DNA from: Metaphire vulgaris
Taxonomy: Eukaryota > Annelida > Clitellata > Crassiclitellata > Megascolecidae
NCBI GenBank assembly: GCA_018105865.1
Contig: CM030848.1
Coordinates: 10,794,801-10,858,800, forward strand
Direction of reading: 5' to 3'
Length of the DNA stretch: 64,000 bases
The translations under genes and the position numbers were made by a program. The notes beneath the pieces are model-generated. The model made no database searches and had not been told where the DNA came from. It saw only the letters and a list, made by a program, of their open reading frames with translations. Numbering within the stretch: the first letter of the stretch is position 1; each line of letters opens with the position of its first letter. This document shows positions 52,401-62,820 of this stretch, piece after piece.

Positions 52401-55400
52401 TCGGTTACTGCAACTTCTTCTCGTTCCAGAGACACCAGAGGCTCGGCAAACGTGGCGACTGCGGCAACATCGGTTATTTGAACAGGTTCTTCTCGAATCT
52501 CATCCATGACTTTCTGCTCTTCCTCTGCTATTTCCCTGTCTTCTGTTATTACGATTTCGTCTATTCGGGCTGCTTCAACTTCGTCTGAAGGAGCAGAAAC
52601 TTTAAGTACTTCTGGTTCCCCGATCAACATTTCCTCTTCGATAGGTATTTTTTCTCTTCTTCTACCTCCTCCTCCCTCCGCCTTTTCAGGCACCTCTTCC
52701 ACTGATATTTCTTCCACTTTCGTTATCTCTTCGAATGGAAGAGCTTCAGCCACAGGTGATTCCAGTTCGGTGACGGCCTCTTCAAATCTCTCCGAAACCT
52801 CTGCCGCTACCGAAATTTCTTCTACCACAGGAGCTGCTTCCTCTGGGGCCTCCTCTTCACCCAGCTCAATTATTTCCTTTGGTTCTGGTGATTCGGGTCT
52901 TTCTTCTTCTGCAACAACCTGTTCCTGTTCGATTTCTTCGGCAGTGATTTCTTCACGCTCGATTTCGGTTACTGCAACTTCTTCTCGTTCCAGAGACACC
53001 AGAGGCTCGGCAAACGTTGCGACTGCTGCAACATCGGTTATTTGAACAGGTTCTTCTCGAATCTCGTCCATGACTTTCTGCTCTTCCTCTGCTACTTCCC
53101 TGTGTTCTGTTATTACGATTTCGTCTATTCGGGCTGCTTCAACTTCGTCTGAAGGAGCAGAAACTTTAAGTACTTCTGGTTCCCCGATCAACATTTCCTC
53201 TTCGATAGGTATTTTCTCTTCTTCTACCTCCTCCTCCTCTTCCACTGATATTTCTTCCACTTTCGTTATCTCTTCGAATGGAAGAGCTTCAGCCACAGGT
53301 GATTCCAGTTCGGTGACGGCCTCTTCAAATCTCTCCGAAACCCCTGCCGCTACCGAAATTTCTTCTACCACAGGAGCTGCTTCCTCTGCGTCCTCCTCTT
53401 CACCCAGCTCAATTATTTCCTTTGGTTCTGGTGATTCGGGTCTTTCTTCTTCTGCAACAACCTGTTCCTCTTCGATTTCTTCGGCAGTGATTTCTTCACG
53501 CTCGATTTCGGTTACTGCAACTTCTTCTCGTTCCAGAGACACCAGAGGCTCGGCAAACGTGGCGACTGCTGCAACATCGGTTATTTGAACAGGTTCTTCT
53601 CGAATCTCATCCATGGCTTTCTGCTCTTCCTCTGCTATTTCCCTGTCTTCTGAAATTACGATTTCGTCTATTCGGGCTGCTTCAACTTCGTCTGAAGGAG
53701 CAGCAACTTTAAGTACTTCTGGTTCCCCGATCAACATTTCCTCTTCGATAGGTATTTTCTTTTCTTCTACCTCTTCCTCCTCCTCCTCCGCCTTTTCAGA
53801 CACCTCTTCCACTGATATTTCTCCCACTTTCATTATCTCTTCGAATGGAAGAGCTTCAGCCAAAGGTGATTCCAGTTCGGTGACGGCCTCTTCAAATCTC
53901 TCCGAAACCACTGCAGCTACCGAAATTTCTTCTACCACAGGAGCTGCTTCCTCTCGGGCCTCCTCTTCACCCAGCTGAATAATTTCCGTTGGTTCTGGTG
54001 ATTCGGGTCCTTCATCTTCTGCAACAACCTGTTCCTCTTCGATTTCTTCGGCAGTGATTTCTTCACGCTCGATTTCGGTTACTGCAACTTCTTCTCGTTC
54101 CAGAGACACCAGAGGCTCGGCAAACGTGGCGACTGCTGCAACATCGGTTATTTGAACAGGTTCTTCTCGAATCTCATCAATGGCTTTCTGCTCTTCCTCT
54201 GCTATTTCCCTGTCTTCTGAAATTACGATTTCGTCTATTCGGGCTACTTCAACTTCGTCTGAAGGAGCAGAAACTTTTAGTACTTCTGGTTCCCGGATCA
54301 ACATTTCCTCTTCGATAGGTATTTTCTCTTCTTCTACCTCCTCCTCCTTCACCTCCTCCGCCTTTTCAGGCACCTCTTCCACTGATATTTCTTCCACTTT
54401 CGTTATCTCTTCGAATGGAAGAGCTTCAGCCACAGGTGATTCCAGTTCGGTGACGGCTTCCTCAAATCTCTCCGAAACCACTGCCGCTACCGAAAGTTCT
54501 TCTACCACAGGAGCTCTTTCCTCTCGGGCCTCCTCTTCACCCAGCTGAATAATTTCCGTTGGTTCTGGTGATTCGGGTCTTTCTTCGTCTGCAACAACCT
54601 GTTCCTGTTCGATTTCTTCGGCAGTGATTTCTTCACGCTCGATTTCGGTTACTGCAACTTCTTCTCGTTCCAGAGACACCAGAGGATCGGCAAACGTGGC
54701 GACTGCTGCAACATCGGTTATTTGAACAGGTTCTTCTCGAATCTCGTCCATGGCTTTCTGCTCTTCCTCTGCTATTTCCCTGTCTTCTGATATTACGATT
54801 TCGTCTATTTGGGCTGCTTTCAACTTCGTCTGAAGGAGCATAAACTTTAAGTACTTCTGGTTCCCGATCAACATTTCCTCTTCGATAGGTATTTTCTCTC
54901 TTCTACCTCCTCCTCCCTCCTCCTCCGCCTTTTCAGGCACCTCTTCCACTGATATTTCTTCCACTTTCGTTATCTCTTCGAATGGAAGAGCTTCAGCCAC
55001 AGGTGATTCCAGTTCGGTGACGGCCTCTTCAAATCTCTCCGAAACCTCTGCCTCTACCGAAATTTCTTCTACCACAGGAGCTGCTTCCTCTCGGGCCTCC
55101 TCTTCACCCAGCTGAATAATTTCCGTTGGTTCTGGTGATTCGGGTCCTTCTTCTTCTGCAACAACCTGTTCCTCTTCGATTTCTTCGGCAGTGATTTCTT
55201 CACGCTCGATTTCGGTTACTGCAACTTCTTCTCGTTCCAGAGACACCAGAGGCTCGGCAAACGTGGCGACTGCTGCAACATCGGTTATTTGAACAGGTTC
55301 TTCTCGAATCTCATCCATGGCTTTCTGCTCTTCCTCTGCTATTTCCCTGTCTTCTGAAATTACGATTTCGTCTATTTGGGCTGCTTCAACTTCGTCTGAA

Positions 55401-58272
55401 GGAGCAGCAACTTTAAGTACTTCTGGTTCCCCGATCAACATTTCCTCTTCGATAGGTATTTTCTCCTCTTCTACCTCCTCCTCCTTCTCCTCCTCCGCCT
55501 TTTCAGGCACCTCTTCAACTGATATTTCTTCCACTTTCGTTATCTCTTCGAATGGAAGAGCTTCAGCCACAGGTGATTCCAGTTCGGTGACGGCCTCTTC
55601 AAATCTCTCCGAAACCTCTGCCTCTACCGAAATTTCTTCTACCACAGGAGCTGCTTCCTCTGCGTCCTCCTCTTCACCCAGCTCAATTATTTCCTTTGGT
55701 TCTGGTGATCCACGTATTTCTTCTTCTGCAACAACCTGTTCCTCTTCGATTTTTTCGGCAGTGATTTCTTCACGCTCGATTTCGGTTACTGCAACTTCTT
55801 CTCGTTCCAGAGACACCAGAGGCTCGGCAAACGTGGCGACGGTTGCAACATCGGTTATTTGAACAGGTTCTTCTCGAATCTCGTCCATGACTTTCTGCTC
55901 TTCCTCTGCTACTTCCCTGTCTTCTGATATTACGATTTCGTCTATTCGGGCTGCTTCAACTTCGTCTGAAGGAGCAGAAACTTTAAGTACTTCTTGCTTC
56001 CCGATCAACATTTCCTCTTCGATAGGTATTTTCTCTTCTTCTACCTCCTCCTCCTCCGCTTTTTCAGGCACCTCTTCCACTGATATTTCTTCCACTTTCG
56101 TTATCTCTTCGAATGGAAGAGCTTCAGCCACAGGTGATTCCAGTTCGGTGACGGCCTCTTCAAATCTCTCCGAAACCTCTGCCGCTACCGAAATTTCTTC
56201 TACCACAGGAGCTGCTTGCTCTGGGCCTCCTCTTCACGCCAGCTCAATTATTTCCGTTGGTTCTGGTGATTCAGTTCTTTCTTCTTCTGCAACAACCTGT
56301 TCCTCTTCGGTTTCTTCAGCAGCGATTTCTTCTTGCTTGATTTCGGTTACTGCAACTTCTTCTCGTTCCAGAGACACCAGAGGCTCGGCAAACGTGGCGA
56401 CTGCTGCAACATCGGCTATTTGACCAGGTTCTTCTCGAATCTCGTCCATGACTTTCTGCTCTTCCTCTGCTACTTCCCTGTCTTCTGATATTACGATTTC
56501 GTCTATTCGGGCTGCTTCAACTTCGTCTGAAGGAGCAGAAACTTTAAGTACTTCTTGCTGCCCGATCAACATTTCCTCTTCAATAGGTATTTTCTCTTCT
56601 TCTACCTCCTCCTCCTCCGCTTTTTCAGGCACCTCTTCCACTGATATTTCTTCCACTTTCGTTATCTCTTCGAATGGAAGAGCTTCAGCCACAGGTGATT
56701 CCAGTTCGGTGACGACCTCTTCAAATCTCTCCGAAACCACTGCCGCTACCGAAATTTCTTCTACCACAGGAGCTGCTTGCTCTCGGGCCTCCTCTTCACG
56801 CCGCTCAATTATTTCCGTTGGTTCTGGTGATTCAGTTCTTTCTTCTTCTGCAACAACCTGTTCCTCTTCGGTTTCTTCAGCAGCGATTTCTTCTTGCTTG
56901 ATTTCGGTTACTGCAACTTCTTCTCGTTCCAGAGACACCAGAGGCTCGGCAAACGTGGTGACTGCTGCAACATCGGCTATTTGAACAGGTTCTTCTCGAA
57001 TCTCGTCCATGACTTTCTGCTCTTCCTCTGCTACTTCCCTGTCTTCTGTTATTACGAATTCGTTGATTCGGGCTGCTTCTAATTCGTCTGAAGGAGAAAC
57101 GACTTCTTGTACTTCTGGTTCACCGATCAACATTTGCTCTTCGACAGGTATCTTCTCTTCTTCTACCTCCTCCTCCTCCTCTGCCTTTTCAGGCACCTCT
57201 TCTGCTGATATTTCTTCCACTTTCGTTATCTTTTCCAATGTAAGAGTTTCAGCCACAGGTGATTTCGGTTTGGTGAGAGTAGCTTCCATTCTCTCCTCAA
57301 CCACAGTAGCCTCTGAAATTTCTTTCAGTACTGGCGCTGTTTTTGTGATCGTTGGTTCTGGTGATTTATGTCTGTCTTTTGTAACAACCTCTTCCTCTTT
57401 AATTTTTTGGACAGCTATTGCTTCGTGTGTGATTTCACTTTCGGAGACTTTTGTTATCGCTAGGGATACTTGAGTTTCCTCCTTAGCAGTTGTCTCTTTT
57501 TTGAAAGGTATTTCAATTGCGTCCTTTCGGATATCGTGTAGTAGAGATGCCTTTGTTAATTTTGTTGTTCTTTTTATCCAGGTGCCATCAGGCATTGACT
57601 GCTTCGTTGTGTGTTTAGATTCTTTGATGAGAAGATTGCCATCCGTCAGTGAATTAACCCCTGGTGGAAGTTCAATTATATCTTCAAATATTTCTCGTCC
57701 AACTACTTGATCGATGATATGTCTTTCAGTTTCGATGCCGTTAATTCTGGTAACTTCTGTATTTGCTTTGATATGTGTTACTGTTAAAATATTTCTGCTT
57801 ATCTTCATTCCATTTTCAGCAACTTCATTCTCCGTAAATTGCTCCTGTTTCAATGTCTCTATTCCTTCTAGTGTGTCCTTGGTTATGAATGGTTCTTGAA
57901 TTGGACTTGGTATTTCAATTTGTTCAGGATAAGGCAATGATTGCGGAATATGTTCTCCTTGTCCGGCACTGAGAGTAACGGTATCTGTAGGGCTATACAC
58001 TTTCTCAATGGTTTCAGGAATGTATACAAAATCTCCAGACACTTTACTCAGTCCTTTTTCAGAAATTTCTGATATTTCTGTTAACAGTTGCAAATTGGCG
58101 CTTTCCTCTTTGTCAACTATAACAAAGCTACCTGGTGGAGAAGGACTTATTTGAATGGAACTCTCTGCCATGGATTGTTCACGCTGATAGGAAATTTGCT
58201 GCTCTAGAATTGGCTCATAATCTGGCTCCGAGAAACCTTTGTCTTCATTGTAGGAATTATCCATAATAAATT
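24408..58272 (-). CDS. Giant terminal exon of a Glu-rich tandem-repeat protein (about 33.9 kb)
   Basis: On the minus strand the exon starts at an acceptor (ctattgtatgtttacag before 58272) in phase 1 and ends at a TAG stop (24408-24410). Layout: head of about 345 residues (58272-57240); acidic array interrupted once by an interlude (37590-37195); tail (about 25450-24408). The array has about 56 units of 187 residues, each about one third Glu. A unit runs DEIREEPVQITDVAAVATFAEP, LVSLEREEVAVTEIEREE, a SPEP motif, EEISVAAEVSERFEEAVTE, ESPVAEALPFEEITKVEE, a variable Glu run, then EMLIGEPEVLKVSAPSDE. The longest uninterrupted frames are about 1,470 (38121-33700), 1,400 (56206-52004) and 1,084 codons. 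About 25 small indels break the frame, mostly 1 bp in homopolymers, so I treat them as probable consensus errors. No enzyme motif or membrane segment is seen. It is likely an extended acidic spacer, in architecture like giant-exon ankyrin isoforms; identity is unproven. Confidence 0.8.
25450..37195 (-). repeat. Glu-rich 561-bp tandem repeats, about 21 units (distal block)
   Basis: Unit landmarks occur at about 25752, 26313, 26874, 27440, 28020, 28580, 29147, 29710, 30274, 30837, 31398, 31959, 32523, 33084, 33645, 34202, 34766, 35327, 35888, 36449 and 37010. Units at 35327 and 36449 share a rare variant (VEVVPEKAKEAEVEEEKIAI) and form a two-unit higher-order repeat. The 27.4-28.7 kb part is indel-rich. 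Confidence 0.9.
37195..37590 (-). CDS. Interlude module: diverged repeat within the giant array
   Basis: About 130 residues break the regular array without breaking the frame. Parts are recognisable as a strongly diverged unit (LSFAVPVLSLEKKDVVDVEE against ATFAEPLVSLEREEVAVTEI). The rest is unique and less acidic, including LLADHTELKED, NDMELLQFGDSLLQVSIAEI and SFFDGYHTRRPCRPLGDVGF. It ends FRGYTIEEVPEKPEEEVEEK, sharing GFRG with the start of the C-terminal tail. It may be an old boundary between two formerly separate arrays, or a conserved spacer domain. Confidence 0.75.
37590..57240 (-). repeat. Glu-rich 561-bp tandem repeats, about 35 units (proximal block)
   Basis: Landmarks recur from about 37868 to 57009 every 540-570 bp. 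Units nearest the head (57.0, 56.4 and 55.9 kb) are the most distinctive (EIKQEEIAAEETEEEQ, EIIERREEEAREQAAP), while internal ones are almost identical, the usual pattern when array edges escape homogenisation. Two units (about 49.3 and 53.2 kb) lack the same 18 bp in the Glu-run linker. A 19-bp local duplication at about 42605-42630 breaks the frame. Confidence 0.9.
57240..58272 (-). CDS. Unique N-terminal head of the giant exon
   Basis: The first roughly 345 residues after the acceptor are non-repetitive. They include FIMDNSYNEDKGFSEPDYEP, a stretch rich in SP and P, an ELPPGVNSLTDGNLLIKESK segment and a PDG module (SMPDGTWIKRTTKLTKASLL) like the three in the tail. A gradual transition follows (KSPVAETLTLEKITKVEEIS) into the first true repeat. 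The ATG in FIM need not be a start: the frame is open through the acceptor and matches the phase-1 ends of the upstream exons (G|AA giving Glu), so this is more likely internal to a longer protein. Confidence 0.75.
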
Positions 58273-58359
58273 CTGTAAACATACAATAGATTTAAGAAGT
58301 ATCTTGAAAGCTTTATTAAATCAACACCCTAATGAAATGCTAATTCTCACGTACTACAT

Positions 58360-58460
58360 CAGTGGTTCTCAAACTAGGGTCCGCGGTCCCCTAGGGGACC
58401 GCCAAACAGTTTCAGAGGGACCATTAAGGGATTACGTTTGCATGATAAATCGTCAACAAA
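58360..58460. mobile_element. Terminal fragment of a hAT-like element
   Basis: CAGTGGTTCTCAAACTAGGG followed by gtccgcggtcccctaggggaccgcc is the typical end of a widespread hAT-type family with an inner palindrome. No matching right end (gagaaccactg) was found in the window. It lies in the intron directly upstream of the giant exon's acceptor. Confidence 0.6.
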
Positions 58461-58770
58461 GCCAAACATAGAAGAACTGGCCCTGGCAAAGCAAATACAT
58501 TCACCCCATTGAATTTAAATTTGATTACTAAGATTTTTAAAAAATAATTGTTATATGATAATTGTTAGCCTATGTAGTTGTAGTTATTATAATTGCAGTC
58601 AATAATAAAATTTCAATTTTATAAGGTCCATGAGCCATCAGAAAAATATCTAATGGACAGCCTTGTAAGAAATCCTAAAAAGTTTCACAACAACTGTGCT
58701 ATATTTAAAAAACAAGATAGGCAAAATATTTGGTATTTACATTATGAGATTGTAAAAGCAGTAACAGAGT

Positions 58771-58880
<110 letters not shown>

Positions 58881-58968
58881 TCATCGTCATCATCATCAAC
58901 AACATCAGCCATGGACTCAGCACCCGTTGGTGTCTGAAGCATTCATTGCAGTCTTATCCCAATCGCTT

Positions 58969-60060
58969 CTATTCACAGTTATATGACATTATTTTCTTGT
59001 AGACATTTTCCACACCAATCATCAATGTCTTCACACTATTCCCTGTGTGACCTTCCTTTCTTGTTGGAACCACCCATGATTCCCAGCATTGTGGATTTGA
59101 TCTATCATCTTTCATACAACAAACATGTCTTAAGAGACACAGTTTCTTCGGTGTCATTTTTTGCATCAAGGTTTCCTTTGGCTGGATTTTCTTGTTTAGT
59201 TCCTTGTCGCTGATCTTTTCCACCCACCCAATTCAAAGAATTTTTATAGCATTTCCTTTCAAATGCTAAAATTCTTCTATCAAATTCTTTTGTTTGTCAA
59301 GTCCTGCTGAAAATACATGCTTCAAGAACCTTCTTTTTTTACTCTAAGACTTATTCCTTTGCTCTTCCAGACATTGTCCATTGCTGTCAGATTTCCTAGG
59401 GCTTTCGCTGTTCTTATCGCTACCTCTTTCTTGCAATCCAGATCATGTTACATATTGCTTCCAAGGTAGGTGAAATTGTCCACGTTCTTTAATTTGATTC
59501 CATCCACTTTGATCCTTCTACCAATATCTTTCTGTCCAAACAACATTGTTTTTGTTTTTTAAAAGTTCATTGATAAACCGTAGTGCTAATTGCTTCATTA
59601 CTCAGTGCCTGTACAGTGTCCTTCAAGTCATCTTCATTTCCTTCAATGATATCGATGTCATCAGCAAATCTCTGGTTGTTTATGTGTAGTCCCTGCACTG
59701 CTATGCCCTTCACATGTTCCATTATCTTGTCTTTCCAAGTCAGCGATGAATATCATTGGTGATATATTGTATCCTTGTCTTGATCCTCTTCTTGTCTTGA
59801 ACCAGTTTTCAATCTCATCACAAATTCTCACAGCTGATTTAGCATTGTTGCTGATATCTTTTCAAGTCTTATCAGTTTATGATTTACTCTATAGAACTCT
59901 AGCACAGCCCAAGTCACTGTCTGATCTATGCTATCAAGCGCCTTCTGGAAATCGACAAAGCAGTTGCACACTTTCACATTTTTCCATCTTGCTTTTTCTA
60001 CTATCAATCATAGCACTATTATGTGTTGTGTTGAACTTTGCTCTTTTCTGAATAGTAGCA
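58969..60060 (-). pseudogene. Degenerate non-LTR retrotransposon reverse transcriptase (3' half)
   Basis: On the minus strand, broken frames give recognisable reverse-transcriptase words in the right order: NCFVDFQKA (about 59960-59935), an ISPMIFIADLE-like stretch (about 59770-59740), and INNQRFADDIDIIEGNEDDL (about 59685-59625), which contains the FADD catalytic box. After these come a C-terminal region with LCLLRHVCCMKDDRSNPQ and WVVPTRKEGHTG (about 59160-59030), like the tail found after the RT domain in many animal LINEs. Several frameshifts and stops separate these pieces and no endonuclease was found, so it is dead. Confidence 0.75.
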
Positions 60061-60823
60061 TACCTATTCCAATATATTAATCTGTCAGAATTGCAATTGC
60101 CAAAATGCAGCGGTCACTACAAAAGATCTTTAGGACATCAGCATTCAAAAGATTTGCTTACAGAGGGAATGGCTTTTAATTTGAAAGGTTTTAAAGTTAG
60201 ATATAAATTATAAATCCAATATTTATTTGAGTTTCAGGCCTGTCAGATATCATAACTAAATTCTCAAGCTCTGATGCAGTTAAATCTAAATTTCAATTGG
60301 TATGGGCAATTGCTATGGGCAAGTGAAGCTATGAAATTCAAAGATCCAAATATTGTGAAAAGCTGCTTTAGAAAATTAAATGAATTTGCTGACAAAAGAT
60401 TTCCAGCTAAACAAAAAGTATGGGGCTGTCCATAAATTAGGTCATGCTATTTTTGACTGCTTTTATCCAACTTTCTCCTCCCTTTCCTAGGTACAATCTG
60501 TCACAAATATCAGAACACTTATTTTAAAGTACGACAAATCTCGGACTTCCCCTTTAAGGTTTTACGTTCAGTGACAATTTTCAAATATTCAACTTTTGGC
60601 AATGATGACAAGCATAATAATTGAGAATGTAAATATTGAGATTTCAAATTCCATGTACTTAGCATAATATAATTACTATACACAAGTGACATCTTCTGTT
60701 AAAATACATCCATCAGAAGAAAAAACAAAATGTCATCGAATAGTTCAGGTTTTGTATAAGAAAATTGTCTGAATTAAATCAATGAAATTGAAAAGATAAC
60801 ATCTTGCAATAAATGACAATTAC
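60061..60823. other. Intron sequence with an unassigned transposon tip
   Basis: No exon is recognised. GGGGCTGTCCATAAATTAGG at 60422-60441 looks like a DNA-transposon terminus of a common animal type; a partner end was not found. The remainder is unremarkable AT-rich sequence. Confidence 0.35.
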
Positions 60824-60919
60824 CTGCTTTGGTTTGTGCAGCTTTAGTTGGCTTGATAATCTTTTCTGTGACTGGAGGTTTTTCAGGTTGGAAAAGTGAA
60901 GGTTGAGCACGTTGAACAT
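60824..60919 (-). CDS. Coding exon, 96 bp, phase 1 in and out
   Basis: The acceptor (atttatgtaatccag) precedes 60919 and the donor (gcag|gtaatt) follows 60824. Two bases, 31 codons and one G translate as VQRAQPSLFQPEKPPVTEKI followed by a Lys/Ala-rich end (IKPTKAAQTKA). Joining G to the AA at the start of the giant exon keeps the frame, so this is the exon directly upstream of it as far as the window shows. It is basic and proline-rich, unlike the acidic array, and symmetric, so it could be skipped. Confidence 0.7.
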
Positions 60920-61330
60920 CTGGATTACATAAATAAAAGAGTCATGATCTTATTTAGCAAAGAGTGAAATTTTTAAAAATACTTCCAGATGCTAAAATAA
61001 CATTGTAATCATCTTGCAATCTTCCGTGCTACAGCCACCTTAAAGACTTTCAATTCACATTTAAGAAATTGAAAGTGTTAAACAGTGTCATCAAAGATTT
61101 GTACCTTCTGAAATCCAAGCTAGTCAGCTACAAGGGCAAAGGAGCATAGGCATAAACTTAGACATAAAAAGTGGGGACCCAACCTCTATACTTTACCCCT
61201 TACCTAGCCTAGCTTCTCAAAAAGTGACCTACCAGGTAATAGCAGTTTATGCATATGCAAAGGAGATGGTAATGGTCAGATGTAAGTGCCCACCATGAAC
61301 TACAGGTATGCTATGTTGTGTCTATGCATC

Positions 61331-61510
61331 GGTACGCGGACTATTGACCACAGGACGATTGACCATAGGACGATTGACCATAGGACGATTGACCATAGGA
61401 CGATTGACCACTGGACGATTGACCACAGCCGTGAGTATCAGGCTTAGCATGCTGTCTGCTGCATGCATGCATGCACGCATGCAAAAAATGGAAACCAAAA
61501 ATATATATAT

Positions 61511-61571
<61 letters not shown>

Positions 61572-61596
61572 CATAGCATTTGTATATATATGTATA

Positions 61597-61637
<41 letters not shown>

Positions 61638-62010
61638 CTGTATATATATATGTATATATATGTATGTATATATATGTATATATATGTATATATATGTATA
61701 TATAATTTATATATGTATGTATATTTATGTACATATATATGTACATATATATGTATATATATATATATGTATATATATGTATATATATAATTTTATATAT
61801 ATAATATATATATAATATATATCGACTCACTATTGTCCTTTTCATCATTCCCAGCATTTGGTTTCTTTTTTTGCATGCGTGCATGCATGCATGTAGCAGA
61901 CAGCGTGCTAAGCCTGATACTCACGGCTGTGGTCAATCGTCCAGTGGTCAAAAGTCCGCTGTGGTCAACGGCTGGTGGTCAATCGTCCAGTGGTCAATAG
62001 TCCTAGAACC
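61331..62010. mobile_element. Fold-back element with tandem GGACGATTGACCATA arms and exact 9-bp target duplication
   Basis: CTATGCATC is repeated exactly at 61322-61330 and 62011-62019. The left arm contains about six copies of a 15-bp word (GGACGATTGACCATA and variants); the right arm carries the same words inverted (tggtcaatcgtcc). The arms continue outward-in through gtgagtatcaggcttagca, the ctgtctgctgcatgcatgc region and a ttttttgcatgc stretch, giving about 170 bp of inverted match around a (TA)n-rich core. Tips are GGTACGCGGACTATTGACC and GGTTCTAGGACTATTGACC. It is non-autonomous. The 9-bp duplication and GGT tips are shared with the element at 7295-7734. Confidence 0.88.
61500..61830. 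repeat. (TA)n/(TATG)n-rich core of the fold-back element
   Basis: About 330 bp of alternating TA with interspersed TATGTA words forms the centre of the inverted repeat. Open frames across it (Tyr/Ile repeats) are artefacts. The length is likely to be unstable and may be mis-assembled. Confidence 0.9.
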
Positions 62011-62483
62011 CTATGCATCACCTTGGTTATAACATAAGTTGGACGGGTCTAACAGGAACCAACATAAAGCAGCTAACAGAAGACAATGGTTCTTATGGGG
62101 CCGCGACAATCTCCATCTCCAAAGAAAAGACAAGTCATTCAGATGTAAGCTACCTTAAAAGACAAAAACTCTCAAGAAATTTGACACCAAAATTAGTACA
62201 GGTGCCAACTCAAGTGTATCCGGTACACACCAATACTCTGGGTCTCTGGTAAGTATAAATCTTGAGCCATTAAGATGTGATATGCAGAAGTACAGGTGTG
62301 TGTTAATCTAGAATGAGCAGAGATGTAGAAATGATGCAAAATGGCAATAGACCAATATTAAAACTTGAAATAACCTGAATAAAGTAGCAAGAACTGTCAA
62401 GTTTAGAAAAATATAATAAACAAAACTTTCAATATGATAAATTGTTTATACTGTTAAGTATGAAGCTCAGTATTTCAATTTAC

Positions 62484-62648
62484 CACTTCTTCTATCTTGG
62501 TCTTTTCTGCTTTCTGCAAAATTGGACAGAGAATCATCCATTCCAAACACAGGCTCTTGCATCATAGATGAAATAATTTCATCAATTGATGGTTTAGGAG
62601 GAGATACAACTGGAGAAATTGACTCTTCTGCATCAATCGGTCTTAGAT
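62484..62648 (-). CDS. Coding exon, 165 bp, phase 1 in and out
   Basis: The acceptor (gtttctttaacag) precedes 62648 and the donor (agt g|gtaaat) follows 62484. It carries two bases, 54 codons and one G. The peptide begins LRPIDAEESISPVVSPPKPS and continues IDEIISSMMQEPVFGMDDSL, ending in a charged ESRKDQDRRS. It is open only in the frame that fits its neighbours. Ser/Pro-rich and acidic, it looks like a disordered linker with a possible short helical motif (IDEIISSMM). No domain was recognised. Confidence 0.75.
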
Positions 62649-62778
62649 CTGTTAAAGAAACATGGAACAACAAACTCAGAATAAGAATAACAACCAAACA
62701 AATTAGAAAAATCGATAAACTACGTACAAATGGATAATGCTTCTAAATATAGAAACACAGCTTTAAAAGCATCTTATT

Positions 62779-62780
<2 letters not shown>

Positions 62781-62817
<37 letters not shown>
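62781..62817. repeat. (AC)n microsatellite
   Basis: An uninterrupted dinucleotide run in the intron between the 62.5-kb and 63.1-kb exons. Confidence 0.95.

Positions 62818-62820
<3 letters not shown>

Noticed and set aside
25450..57240. CRISPR-like or satellite DNA interpretation of the repeat field
   Set aside because: The period is 561 bp, a multiple of three, with frame-preserving length changes, a clean acceptor and stop at the ends, and coherent protein landmarks. It is a coding tandem repeat.
10810..57473. Dozens of plus-strand Ser/Thr-rich open frames of 119-334 codons, one per repeat unit
   Set aside because: They are antisense shadows: Glu codons GAA/GAG read as TTC/CTC in reverse, and one plus-strand stop (gttatttgaacag) recurs at the same place in most units. 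No promoter, splice or codon evidence supports plus-strand coding.
61094..61112. A 15-bp phase-1 exon-like word (tag / cttggatttcagaag / gtacaa) on the minus strand
   Set aside because: Too short and with a poor pyrimidine tract; expected by chance.
61308..61884. Tyr/Ile-rich frames
   Set aside because: Translation of the (TA)n core of a fold-back transposon.
62013..62252. 79-codon plus-strand frame ending near a gtaagt word
   Set aside because: It begins at a transposon target site, shows no recognised domain, and lies in an intron of the minus-strand gene.
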